Assembly: GCF_012027325.1 (NCBI RefSeq)
Contig: NZ_SNUG01000002.1
Location: 1-64,000 of the forward strand
Origin: Thermococcus sp. M39
GTDB taxonomy: Archaea > Methanobacteriota_B > Thermococci > Thermococcales > Thermococcaceae
Direction of reading: 5' to 3'
Length of the DNA: 64,000 nt
A program made the translations under genes and the position numbers. Shown in pieces: positions 7,365 to 14,988 of the stretch. How positions within the stretch are numbered: the first letter of the stretch is position 1; each line of letters starts with the position of its first letter. Under the pieces are notes generated by a model. The model had not been told where the DNA came from and did no database searches. It saw nothing but the letters and a program-made list of their open reading frames with translations.

Positions 7365-8883
7365 TTTTGATACCTCCCATCATTAGTCCGATTTGTTCTT
7401 CGGTAACCTCTTCGGGCTTCACAATGCCGACAAACTGTCCTTCGTACATTATTGCCATCCTGTCACTAAGCTGCAGTACCTCATCCAGATCTGCTGAAAC
7501 CAAAAGAACAGCCTTGTTTTCATTTCTAAGCTTGACGAGATAGTTTCTTATGTATTCTGTTGAAGCAACATCAACACCTCTTGTAGGTTGTGAAGCAACT
7601 ATTAATAGGGGCTCTTTGCTAACTTCCCTAGCAACTATGAGCTTTTGCTGGTTACCACCGCTCAAGCTCTTAACTGGAGCATCCACACCTGGTGCAACTA
7701 CTTCAAACTTTTCTATAAGCTCTTGAGCGTGTTTTTTAACGTTACTCCACTTAATGGAGTTTAACACTCCTGTAAACTCCTTCCTCCAGTGAAGACCAAG
7801 TATTGAGTTTTCAGCAACACTCATGTCCAATATAAGTCCCATGTTTGTTCTGTCCTCAGGAATGTGAGCAACTCCGAGATTGTATAGCTCTTTGGGAGGC
7901 CTCCCTGTGATGTCTTTTCCGTTGAGGATGACTCTACCCTTCTCAATCTTTCTCAACCCAGTTATTGCTTCAATAAGTTCAGTTTGGCCATTTCCTTCAA
8001 CACCAGCAATTCCAAAAATTTCTCCAGCTCTAACCTCAAAGCTTAATCCCTTAACGGCATCTTCTCCTCTGTCACCTTTTACCCACAAGTTTTCAACTTT
8101 GAGAATTGGTTCTCCAGGCTCTTTTGGAGGCTTTTGAATTCTTAGAACTACATCCCTGCCGACCATCATTCTCGCTAAGAGCTGAGGTGTTGCTTCGCTT
8201 GTATTTACAGTCCCAATGACCTCTCCTTTTCTCAACACGGTAACCCTATCAGTTATTTCCATAACTTCTCTCAGCTTGTGGCTGATGAAAATAATTGTTT
8301 TTCCTTGTGCCTTGAGTGTTCTCAAAACGTCGAACAGCTCTTTAACCTCGATAGGGGTTAGCACAGCAGTTGGCTCATCTAAGATAAGAACATCAACATC
8401 TCTATACAGAACTTTTAAAATCTCAATTCTCTGCTGAACGCCAACAGGTAGGTTCTCAACAGGCACATCAAGAGGAACTTGAAAGTTCAGCTCATCCATA
8501 AGCTTTCGGAGCTTTGCTTTAGCTTTATCAACATCAATCTTGGAGAAGTGTCCGTGACCTTCCATCCCGAGGATTATATTGTGCAGAGCATCAAAAACCT
8601 CAACAAGAGTGAAATGCTGGTGAACCATACCAATACCATTTGCTAAAGCATCAGCTGGACTTTTAAACTTCACTTCTTTCCCCTTAACATAGATTTTACC
8701 TTCAGTTGGAGAAAGCATTCCAGACAAAATCTTCATTAATGTAGTCTTACCCGCTCCATTCTCACCCAAAAGACCGTGGATCTCACCTTGCTTAACCGAA
8801 AAATCAACGCCTTTCAAAGCTTTAGTGCCATCGGGATAAATTTTAACAATGCCTTTCATCTCTATGATGGGAACTTCTTCCAT
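7354..8883 (-). CDS. nucleoside-type ABC importer ATPase with two nucleotide-binding domains (NupO/YufO-like)
   Basis: This 509-residue tandem ABC protein energises the importer. Domain 1 has Walker A GENGAGKTT (about 40-48) and a Walker B LILDEPTAVL. Its signature region reads LPVGVQQR rather than LSGGQ, as is usual in this family. Domain 2 has the weaker P-loop GVEGNGQTE, signature LSGGNQQK and LIVASQPTRGVD. One canonical and one degenerate half are normal in the RbsA/YufO group. The ATG at 8883 follows GGGGGTGA. The substrate-binding protein gene is 36 bp upstream. Confidence 0.9.
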   Translation of the reverse strand: MEEVPIIEMKGIVKIYPDGTKALKGVDFSVKQGEIHGLLGENGAGKTTLMKILSGMLSPTEGKIYVKGKEVKFKSPADALANGIGMVHQHFTLVEVFDALHNIILGMEGHGHFSKIDVDKAKAKLRKLMDELNFQVPLDVPVENLPVGVQQRIEILKVLYRDVDVLILDEPTAVLTPIEVKELFDVLRTLKAQGKTIIFISHKLREVMEITDRVTVLRKGEVIGTVNTSEATPQLLARMMVGRDVVLRIQKPPKEPGEPILKVENLWVKGDRGEDAVKGLSFEVRAGEIFGIAGVEGNGQTELIEAITGLRKIEKGRVILNGKDITGRPPKELYNLGVAHIPEDRTNMGLILDMSVAENSILGLHWRKEFTGVLNSIKWSNVKKHAQELIEKFEVVAPGVDAPVKSLSGGNQQKLIVAREVSKEPLLIVASQPTRGVDVASTEYIRNYLVKLRNENKAVLLVSADLDEVLQLSDRMAIMYEGQFVGIVKPEEVTEEQIGLMMGGIKIES

Positions 8884-8919
8884 AGGTTCACCCCCAAAAG
8901 GTTAAGAAAAAGAAGAAAA

Positions 8920-10188
8920 TCAAGAGCTCTCCTTCTCCCACTGCTCAGCAAGTTGCATCATTTCTTTCCAATCCTTTGCGTTTCTTATTGCCTCTATTTG
9001 CTCTTTGTTTTGGGCTTTTGGAACCTTTATCTCTCCACTAAGTATCTTCTGTTCAAGCTCTTTCACTGCTTCCCAAATCCAGTCTGGGACCTGCTTTCTG
9101 GTCTCCTCAAGCTTTGCAAAGAGTTCATCTTCGCTCTTGAAGCCGAGCTCTTCGAGCTTCTTCTTCTTGACGTCCTCTGGGAGTGAGTTGAACATTTCTT
9201 TAACGTCATCAATTGTGCTCAATCCTACACCGCCGTCAGCTAAGCCGAGCTCGACGATTCCACCCTTGAATGTTCCCTTAACTACTGACTCAACTGCCTT
9301 GTAAACACCGACATCAACTCTCTTCATCATTGAAGCAATTATGACACCTGGCTTAATCCAGTCCTGTGCTGAGTCAACACCAATAGCGAATGGTGGTCCC
9401 ATATCTTTTCCTTGGCTCTGTAAGTACTCACCAATGGCATCGAAGACACCCAATCCGACTGCACCAGCAACTTGGTAGATAACCCATGCGCCCTGTCCGA
9501 GCTGAGCTTGTGTAGCAGTCTTACCTTTAGCAGGGTCTGTAAATGAACCAGTGTATGTGTATAATATGTCAATGTTAACGTCCTTTCCAGTCTTCTGCTT
9601 GTAGTAGTCCTCAGCCCAGGCGACACCGAATCTGTAACCACCCTCGAACTTGTAGAGAACTGGAATTTCGATACCAAGAACAATACCAACCTTGTCCTTA
9701 CCATCGTTTGCTGCGATAAGGGCTGCTAGTGCACCCGCTAAGGCTGAACCCTCGTTTTCTTTGAAGAGTATGCTCATAACGTTTGGCTTGTCTGGAATGT
9801 ATCCGTCAACGATAGCGAACTTCTGGTTGGGGAATTCATCTGCAACTTGCTTGACAGCATCTGTCATCATGAAACCAACTGCAATGATTAAATCGTATTC
9901 ACCACTTTGGGCGAGAGTTCTGAGGTTTGGCAAGTAATCGCTTTCCTGCTTGCTTTGAACTTCTTTAAGCTCAAGATTAAAGTCTTTAGCTGCCTTTGAA
10001 GCACCTAAATATGCCATATCGTTGAAGCTTAAGTCACCTCTTCCACCAACGTCATAGACAATTGCGATTTTACCTGCGTACTCTTTCTTTGTCTCGGTGG
10101 GTGTTTCTCCTCCGCCGATACATCCGCTGGCAACTACGCTAAATGCTAACACCCCGATTAAAAACAAGGCCAATACTGACTTCTTCAT
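8920..10188 (-). CDS. BMP-family substrate-binding lipoprotein (nucleoside-type)
   Basis: This 422-residue protein begins with a secretion signal and lipobox (VVASGCIGGG), so the mature protein should be lipid-anchored through Cys23. The remainder is the Med/BmpA fold: KIAIVYDVGGRGDLSFND near 42-59, YDLIIAVGFMMTDAV, and AIGVDSAQDW. Family members bind purine nucleosides or autoinducer-like sugars; a nucleoside is the likely ligand. It is the first gene of the four-gene importer operon. The ATG is preceded by GAGGTG at 10197-10202, and a TATA box lies at about 10235-10246. A long acidic C-terminal tail (about 330-422) extends past the core fold. Confidence 0.88.
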   Translation of the reverse strand: MKKSVLALFLIGVLAFSVVASGCIGGGETPTETKKEYAGKIAIVYDVGGRGDLSFNDMAYLGASKAAKDFNLELKEVQSKQESDYLPNLRTLAQSGEYDLIIAVGFMMTDAVKQVADEFPNQKFAIVDGYIPDKPNVMSILFKENEGSALAGALAALIAANDGKDKVGIVLGIEIPVLYKFEGGYRFGVAWAEDYYKQKTGKDVNIDILYTYTGSFTDPAKGKTATQAQLGQGAWVIYQVAGAVGLGVFDAIGEYLQSQGKDMGPPFAIGVDSAQDWIKPGVIIASMMKRVDVGVYKAVESVVKGTFKGGIVELGLADGGVGLSTIDDVKEMFNSLPEDVKKKKLEELGFKSEDELFAKLEETRKQVPDWIWEAVKELEQKILSGEIKVPKAQNKEQIEAIRNAKDWKEMMQLAEQWEKESS

Positions 10189-10227
10189 ATCGTAACACCT
10201 CTGAAAGTTTTCTCACTCATGAAAAGC

Positions 10228-10255
10228 TACACCTTTAAATATATACTTTGTGGTG
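10228..10255 (-). promoter_or_regulatory. promoter of the BMP importer operon, TATA box flanked by ACACC/GGTGT
   Basis: Read on the minus strand, AAAGTATATATTTAAAGG gives a strong TATA box about 50 bp before the ATG. It is enclosed by 5-bp inverted arms, ACACC and GGTGT, 18 bp apart. The arms could be an operator, but they are short and may be chance. Confidence 0.4.
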
Positions 10256-10319
10256 TATTTCTTTAGGTTTTTCGAAAATTTTTCAAAAAATTTATTAAGC
10301 CTCTCTCATATTTCATTAC

Positions 10320-10775
10320 ATGCTGAGAGAAATAGTACACCTAAGTAAAGGGGTAATATTGATTACTGGAGATGCAAAAAAGATTGCTAGGATTTTCCTT
10401 AATGCATGGCTTTCAAATGGGATGATATTTTTGGCAGAGCATTTGCCTTTCGATGTAAAATATCCAGAGAATGTTTTTATCGGAAGTTTAAATGAAGGAA
10501 TAGAGTTTGATGGGTATTTAATTTATAACCTCCTTTCTCGACCAAAAAATGAAAGAGCAAAAATTTATGAGTGGATAAAAGAGTACCGTGATAAGCTAAT
10601 TCTAATCTATGAGACCAAATACATGAAAGATTCTGTGCTCCATTATGGAATTAAAGAATTAATTAATTACCTAATTGCATATAAAAGAGAAACGCTTGGG
10701 TTTGAGAGGATTGATGTCTACAAGTTCGAAGAAGGAAGAGTAATTGAGAAGAAAAGCTATGTGAGAAGGTCATAG
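10320..10775 (+). CDS. hypothetical protein, alpha/beta, 151 residues
   Basis: This is a small alpha/beta protein of unknown function. Residues 11-18 (GVILITGD) and 26-33 look like beta strands next to a helix, as in a RecA- or Rossmann-like fold, but no complete P-loop is present. The C-terminal third is basic. A TATA-like AATTTATTAAG about 28 bp before the ATG and the lack of a ribosome-binding site suggest a leaderless message. It converges on the thiamine operon and overlaps thiDN by 6 bp. I do not recognise the family. Confidence 0.6.
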   Translation: MLREIVHLSKGVILITGDAKKIARIFLNAWLSNGMIFLAEHLPFDVKYPENVFIGSLNEGIEFDGYLIYNLLSRPKNERAKIYEWIKEYRDKLILIYETKYMKDSVLHYGIKELINYLIAYKRETLGFERIDVYKFEEGRVIEKKSYVRRS

Positions 10776-12125
10776 AATGATTTTGAGTTTTCTCAGCACA
10801 TCCTCTGGAGATTCCCCAAATATCAGCACCATTGCTTCCTTTCCCCAATCACCAAGATGATATATTATGTCTGGTCTTTCACTTAGTCTTTTTATTGCTG
10901 TTTCAATGCCCCAAGGAATTGTTGCGCCTTCTTTAGCTTTTATTTCTTCTGGTTCTTCTCTTCTGTCATAGAATGAAACTTTGAACCCATTTTTTTGAGC
11001 TCTCTTAATTAGGTTCTCGCTGTATCTCAAATTAAGGGCACTTCTAGTCTCTGGATAGAGCTCCATGAACTTTAGAACGGCTCTTGCTAGATGGCTTGAT
11101 GCTCCGAATTCTACACTGCCCACTGCTTTTACTGTATTTCCAAATCTTACAATACGCCCCTTAACTCCAGCCACATCTTTAGGAGTTCTTGCATAAAGCC
11201 TTGGTAATGCATAAACAAAGTTCATGCCAACTTCTGGTACATGGGGTAAAATTCTGTCTCCAATTCTCTCGAGCTCCCTTACAGCTTTTGTTAGGCTTTC
11301 ATAAACCCGCCATTTCTCCGCTGGAATTTCAACCCAAACATTTTGATTAACTGGGCAGTGTCCTTTCCCAATTCTTGCACCATAAAAGATGCCCATTGTT
11401 ATGAACTCTTTTGCAACCTTAATTGCTTCCTCTAAGCCTTTCCCTTTTGCTAAGTTTGCAGTTATCGCTGCTGAGAATGAGCAACCGGTTCCATGGGTAC
11501 AGCCTTCAACAAAAGGAGCACTGTATTCCCTAAATTTTCCAGCATGATAAAGCACATCAACAGCTTCACTGAGGTTTAGATGTCCCCCTTTCACTATTGC
11601 CGCTTTCGCTCCAAGCTCTTCAACAATAATCTTTGCCGCCTTTTTTGCATCCTCGAGAGTTTCAATTTTAATACCGCTCAGCTTTTCAGCTTCTGGCTTA
11701 TTTGGCGTTACAAGTGTAGCTAGAGGGATTATATATTTGATAAGAGCATCCATTGCATCTTCTCTCAAAAGAGGAGCTCCACTCTTAGCGATCATCACTG
11801 GATCAACTACAAGTGGGAATTCATACTTCTTCACAGTCTTTGCGACAGCCTTTATTATTTCAGCGTTGCTCAGCATTCCTGTCTTAGCTGCATCAACCCC
11901 AATATCATCTGCAACTGCCTCAATCTGCTTTGCCACAACCTCTGGAGATACATCATAAATCGCTCTAACCTCTTGAGTGTTTTGAGCTGTGACTGAGGTT
12001 ATTGCCACTAAGCCATGAACTCCAAAGGCTGAAAAAGTTTTTAAATCTGCCTCAATGCCAGCGCCTCCCCCACTATCGCTCCCTGCTATCGTTAGAGCGG
12101 TTTTTACATACTTTCTAGCATCCAC
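10770..12125 (-). CDS. thiDN: ThiD-ThiN fusion: HMP/HMP-P kinase plus thiamine-phosphate synthase domain
   Basis: A 451-residue bifunctional enzyme. Residues 1-265 are ThiD (TIAGSDSGGGAGIEADLKTF, then VDPVMIAKSG, and GTGCSFSAAI), phosphorylating hydroxymethylpyrimidine to its pyrophosphate. Residues about 280-451 are a ThiN domain, which in archaea joins the pyrimidine and thiazole units. Candidate catalytic residues are the His in GASSHLARA and the Arg in SALNLRYS. I place the start at GTG 12125: GGAGGTGA lies just upstream, inside the end of thiE, and the thiE stop TAG is one base before it. The longer frame from 12152 is less likely. It is the last gene of the thiamine operon. Confidence 0.9.
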   Translation of the reverse strand: MDARKYVKTALTIAGSDSGGGAGIEADLKTFSAFGVHGLVAITSVTAQNTQEVRAIYDVSPEVVAKQIEAVADDIGVDAAKTGMLSNAEIIKAVAKTVKKYEFPLVVDPVMIAKSGAPLLREDAMDALIKYIIPLATLVTPNKPEAEKLSGIKIETLEDAKKAAKIIVEELGAKAAIVKGGHLNLSEAVDVLYHAGKFREYSAPFVEGCTHGTGCSFSAAITANLAKGKGLEEAIKVAKEFITMGIFYGARIGKGHCPVNQNVWVEIPAEKWRVYESLTKAVRELERIGDRILPHVPEVGMNFVYALPRLYARTPKDVAGVKGRIVRFGNTVKAVGSVEFGASSHLARAVLKFMELYPETRSALNLRYSENLIKRAQKNGFKVSFYDRREEPEEIKAKEGATIPWGIETAIKRLSERPDIIYHLGDWGKEAMVLIFGESPEDVLRKLKIIL

Positions 12126-12126
12126 A

Positions 12127-12756
12127 CTACTCACCTCCCAGATATTCATCAATTATCTTTCTCATTTCTTCAGTTGCCTTTTTCACATCTGGAGCTCCTA
12201 CTATAGCAGAAATAACTGCTATCCCATCAACACCAATCTCCAGCACTTTTCTAACATTTTCGTGGTTTATTCCACCTATCGCGACAACTGGAATTTTTAC
12301 TGATTTAACTACTTTTTTTAATCCCTCTAAACCCAGAACTCTGGCATCTTTCTTTGTTTTTGTTGGAAAGACTGAGCCAGCGCCGAGATAGTCTGCCCCC
12401 TCTCTTTCTGCCTTCAGAGCTTCTTTCAAACTGTATACCGAAGCTCCTATAATTAAGTTTGGAGCAAGCTCTCTAGCTATAGAGACTGGCATGTCCTCTG
12501 GACCGAGCTGAACTCCATCTGCATTAACCGCCAGAGCCACATCAAGCCTGTCATCAACAAAAAACAGTGCGTCGTATTCTTTTGTTATCTTTCTGAGTTC
12601 TCTTCCAACTTTTATCATCTCCCCAGTTGGTGCATTTTTAATCCTCATCTGTATTGCAGTTGCTCCCCCCTCCAGTGCCGCATTCACAGTTTCTATCTCA
12701 TCTCTAAGCCTTCTATCAGTGATGACATAAAGCCTAAGCCTTTTCCTAAGGTTCAA
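12127..12756 (-). CDS. thiE: thiamine-phosphate synthase
   Basis: This 209-residue TIM-barrel enzyme condenses HMP-pyrophosphate with thiazole phosphate. Visible motifs are LYVITDRR near 9-16, GATAIQMRIKN, the catalytic-region DRLDVALAVNADGVQLGPEDMP, GAGSVFPTKTK and VVAIGGI. Length is normal. It overlaps thiM by 11 bp and ends one base before the thiDN start, so translation is probably coupled. A ThiN domain with the same activity is encoded by the next gene, so this operon seems to carry two thiamine-phosphate synthases. Confidence 0.92.
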   Translation of the reverse strand: MNLRKRLRLYVITDRRLRDEIETVNAALEGGATAIQMRIKNAPTGEMIKVGRELRKITKEYDALFFVDDRLDVALAVNADGVQLGPEDMPVSIARELAPNLIIGASVYSLKEALKAEREGADYLGAGSVFPTKTKKDARVLGLEGLKKVVKSVKIPVVAIGGINHENVRKVLEIGVDGIAVISAIVGAPDVKKATEEMRKIIDEYLGGE

Positions 12757-13546
12757 CTTTCCTCACCTTTGCCCGTTCATTTATTAACTCTCCATCGATT
12801 CTGTAGAGCCAGTCATAGAGCTTTACATGGAAACTCCCCGGATATTTGGCTTCCTCATAGGCCTTCTCAGCCGCGATTCCAAAGACTACCAGTGCGGATA
12901 CAGCAGCTCTCAGAGGTTCTTCAACAGCTGCAAAGGCACCAGTTATTGCAGTGACCATACATCCCGTCCCCGTGACTCTTCTTAACATTTCATGGCCATT
13001 ATATATAGCATAAACTTCTCTACCATCACTCACATAATCAACGGGACCAGTAACGGCTACAACAGTATTGAACTCCTTTGCTGCAATGAAAGCTAGCTCT
13101 TTAGCTTTGTCCTTTTCATATGCTGCTGAATCAACACCCCTTGTTTTACCATGTTCACCAAGCAAAGATGCTATTTCACCAAAATTGCCGCGAAGAATTG
13201 TTATACTGCCTATTTCAAGGAGTTTTAGAGCTGTTTCGGTTCTTAGCTTAGTAGCTCCAGCCCCAACTGGGTCGAGAATTATGGGCTTTTTCATCTCGCT
13301 GGCAACTTTAACAGCTTTTTCCATTGAGGAAATCCAGTGTTCATCGAGGGTTCCAATATTAACCACAAGGGAGTCCGCTATTCTCAGCATATCCTCAAGC
13401 TCATCTTTGGCATGAGCCATTACAGGCGAAGCTCCAAGAGCTAAGAGGGCGTTAGCGGTTGTGTTCATTACTACAAAGTTTGTAATGTTCTGAACGAGCG
13501 GTTTTCTTTTTCTAACTTTTTCCAAAGCTTTAGCTATCCACTCCAT
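12746..13546 (-). CDS. thiM: hydroxyethylthiazole kinase
   Basis: A 266-residue ribokinase-fold enzyme that phosphorylates salvaged hydroxyethylthiazole. Family segments are LVQNITNFVVMNTTANALLA at 17-36, GASPVMAHAKDE, ILDPVGAGATKLR near 91-103, and VTGTGCMVTA near 190 with the anion-hole and catalytic Cys. The gene is four bases downstream of cytX and overlaps thiE by 11 bp, so it belongs to the thiamine salvage operon. Confidence 0.93.
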   Translation of the reverse strand: MEWIAKALEKVRKRKPLVQNITNFVVMNTTANALLALGASPVMAHAKDELEDMLRIADSLVVNIGTLDEHWISSMEKAVKVASEMKKPIILDPVGAGATKLRTETALKLLEIGSITILRGNFGEIASLLGEHGKTRGVDSAAYEKDKAKELAFIAAKEFNTVVAVTGPVDYVSDGREVYAIYNGHEMLRRVTGTGCMVTAITGAFAAVEEPLRAAVSALVVFGIAAEKAYEEAKYPGSFHVKLYDWLYRIDGELINERAKVRKVEP

Positions 13547-13550
13547 ATTA

Positions 13551-14825
13551 TCACCTCTCCACTAGGTAGTAGAGAATGCTCACCAAAATGAAGGTTGGAA
13601 TGCTTGAGCCGAGCTTAAAGCCAACCTCACTCAAAACTGGAATGTAGATGTTAAACAGCCCTTCAACCGCAAGCAGCATGTAGAACACAAATCCAACTGC
13701 CCAAATTGCTAGGGCTTTCACATTGTACCCAGCGAATTTCCCTTTTTCATCCAAGAGCTCCTCAGCGTTGTATTTTTTCTTGACGAGGAAATAGTCAGTT
13801 ATCATTATTGCAGTTAGAGACACAAATGCTCCTCCAATTAGCAGGAGAAAGCTCTCATACTGATCAACTGGGAATACCAAAGCCAGCAAAGTTCCCAATG
13901 TTCCCACGAGTAGAATTTGCTTTTTTGCATCTGCTCTTGGTGAGATGTTTTTGTAAGTTATTGCTGCTGAATAAACATCGAGGAAAGTTGTGGTCACCGT
14001 AGAGAATACTATTATCAGCATTGCGGGGATTACGACTCCATATGCTACTATTATTCCAATTGGGTCGCTCTCTCCTATTGCCATATTTGTCAGCGCTCCA
14101 ACAAAGTAAAACAACGATGACGAAATAAAATAACCTATGTATGTTCCCCAGAATGCCGAACTTCTATCCTTAGCGAATCTTGAATAATCCGCTATAAGGG
14201 GCGCCCATGAAAGAGGCATTGCAATAACTAAGTCAAGAGCTAGCATTGTTCCCATTTCTCCCGTTCCGGGCTTTGATAAGAGCTCGCTGAGTGGGAACTG
14301 CTTCAGCGTTACATAAGTTAACCAGATGCTCAACACAAGGAGTAAAGCTGCTGCCGCTTTTTCCAGCTTATCCCAGTTCTTTGGTCCAATGTAAGTCCAT
14401 GTAGTTACCAATAGACCGAGAAGAACTACCCAAAGAGCATAGTTTTCAAGACCAAAGTGTTTTGAGACAGCGTTCATTGCATTTGCACCGACGATCAGCA
14501 TTATTGCCGTCCAGCCTATGAGCTGGAGGTAGTTTAGAATTGAGGGCAGAATTGAGCCTTTTATTCCCAGAGCAGCTCTTGAGAGCACCATGGTTGGAAC
14601 TCCCGTCTCTTCACCTTCAATCGCTATTAATCCCATAACTGTGTTGCCAATTAAGTGTCCGATGATAATTATGACTATTGCCGCTCCTAACGAGAGGGCT
14701 GGGGTTAATAATGCTCCAGCCCAGAATTCTGCAATGCTTATTCCGGCGCCGAACCAGATTGCAAAGAGTGTTAGAAACGTGAAGGTTCTCTCTGAGACGG
14801 GCTTTATGTCATAGCCAGACTCCAT
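13551..14825 (-). CDS. cytX: NCS1-family transporter, putative hydroxymethylpyrimidine permease CytX
   Basis: This 424-residue protein has about 12 hydrophobic segments and is similar to cytosine/purine NCS1 permeases. FAIWFGAGISIAEFWAGALL and GLIAIEGEETGVPTMVLSRAALG are characteristic of the CytX branch. Its place as first gene of a thiM-thiE-thiDN operon points to uptake of the pyrimidine precursor of thiamine. I chose ATG 14825 (MESGYDIKP) because GGTGA stands five bases upstream; the open frame extends to 14924 but the extra residues look non-coding. A TATA-like GGTTATAAATT lies about 60 bp upstream. Confidence 0.82.
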   Translation of the reverse strand: MESGYDIKPVSERTFTFLTLFAIWFGAGISIAEFWAGALLTPALSLGAAIVIIIIGHLIGNTVMGLIAIEGEETGVPTMVLSRAALGIKGSILPSILNYLQLIGWTAIMLIVGANAMNAVSKHFGLENYALWVVLLGLLVTTWTYIGPKNWDKLEKAAAALLLVLSIWLTYVTLKQFPLSELLSKPGTGEMGTMLALDLVIAMPLSWAPLIADYSRFAKDRSSAFWGTYIGYFISSSLFYFVGALTNMAIGESDPIGIIVAYGVVIPAMLIIVFSTVTTTFLDVYSAAITYKNISPRADAKKQILLVGTLGTLLALVFPVDQYESFLLLIGGAFVSLTAIMITDYFLVKKKYNAEELLDEKGKFAGYNVKALAIWAVGFVFYMLLAVEGLFNIYIPVLSEVGFKLGSSIPTFILVSILYYLVER

Positions 14826-14900
14826 GTTCTTCACCATTAGGTTATTACTTTGGATGTTTATAGCTCTTTTGTGAAAATTTATAACCTTGTTATACAAAGG

Positions 14901-14908
14901 CTTAAAAA
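14901..14908 (+). promoter_or_regulatory. TATA-like element of the C/D box guide RNA gene
   Basis: CTTAAAAA lies about 26 bp before the predicted RNA 5' end at 14931 and is oriented with it. That is the normal archaeal spacing. It supports rightward transcription of the RNA, away from cytX. Confidence 0.45.
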
Positions 14909-14930
14909 CGCTTGTAGCGAACACTCAACT

Positions 14931-14988
14931 GCTGGATGACGAGCGGTTTCGGAGCTGAGGAATGATGATACCAGCTATCGCCGACAGC
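14931..14988 (+). ncRNA. C/D box methylation guide RNA with two 12-nt guides, predicted target 23S rRNA
   Basis: The boxes occur in exact archaeal order: C (ATGACGA, 14936-14942), a 12-nt guide, D' (CTGA, 14955-14958), a 3-nt spacer, C' (ATGATGA, 14962-14968), a second 12-nt guide, and D (CCGA, 14981-14984). GCTG at 14931-14934 and CAGC at 14985-14988 close the terminal stem. The C and D boxes each have one U-to-C change, so the usual U-U pair of the kink-turn would be C-C. The D guide (TACCAGCTATCG) complements CGATAGCTGG, a conserved 23S rRNA domain II stretch as I recall it. The D' guide complements CTCCGAAACCGC, which resembles the sequence just downstream. It fills the gap between two genes exactly. 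Confidence 0.8.

Noticed and set aside
14826-14930. Possible TPP riboswitch upstream of cytX
   Set aside because: The conserved CUGAGA and ACCUGAUC-like elements in the leader direction are absent. The structured sequence nearby is the guide RNA on the other strand.
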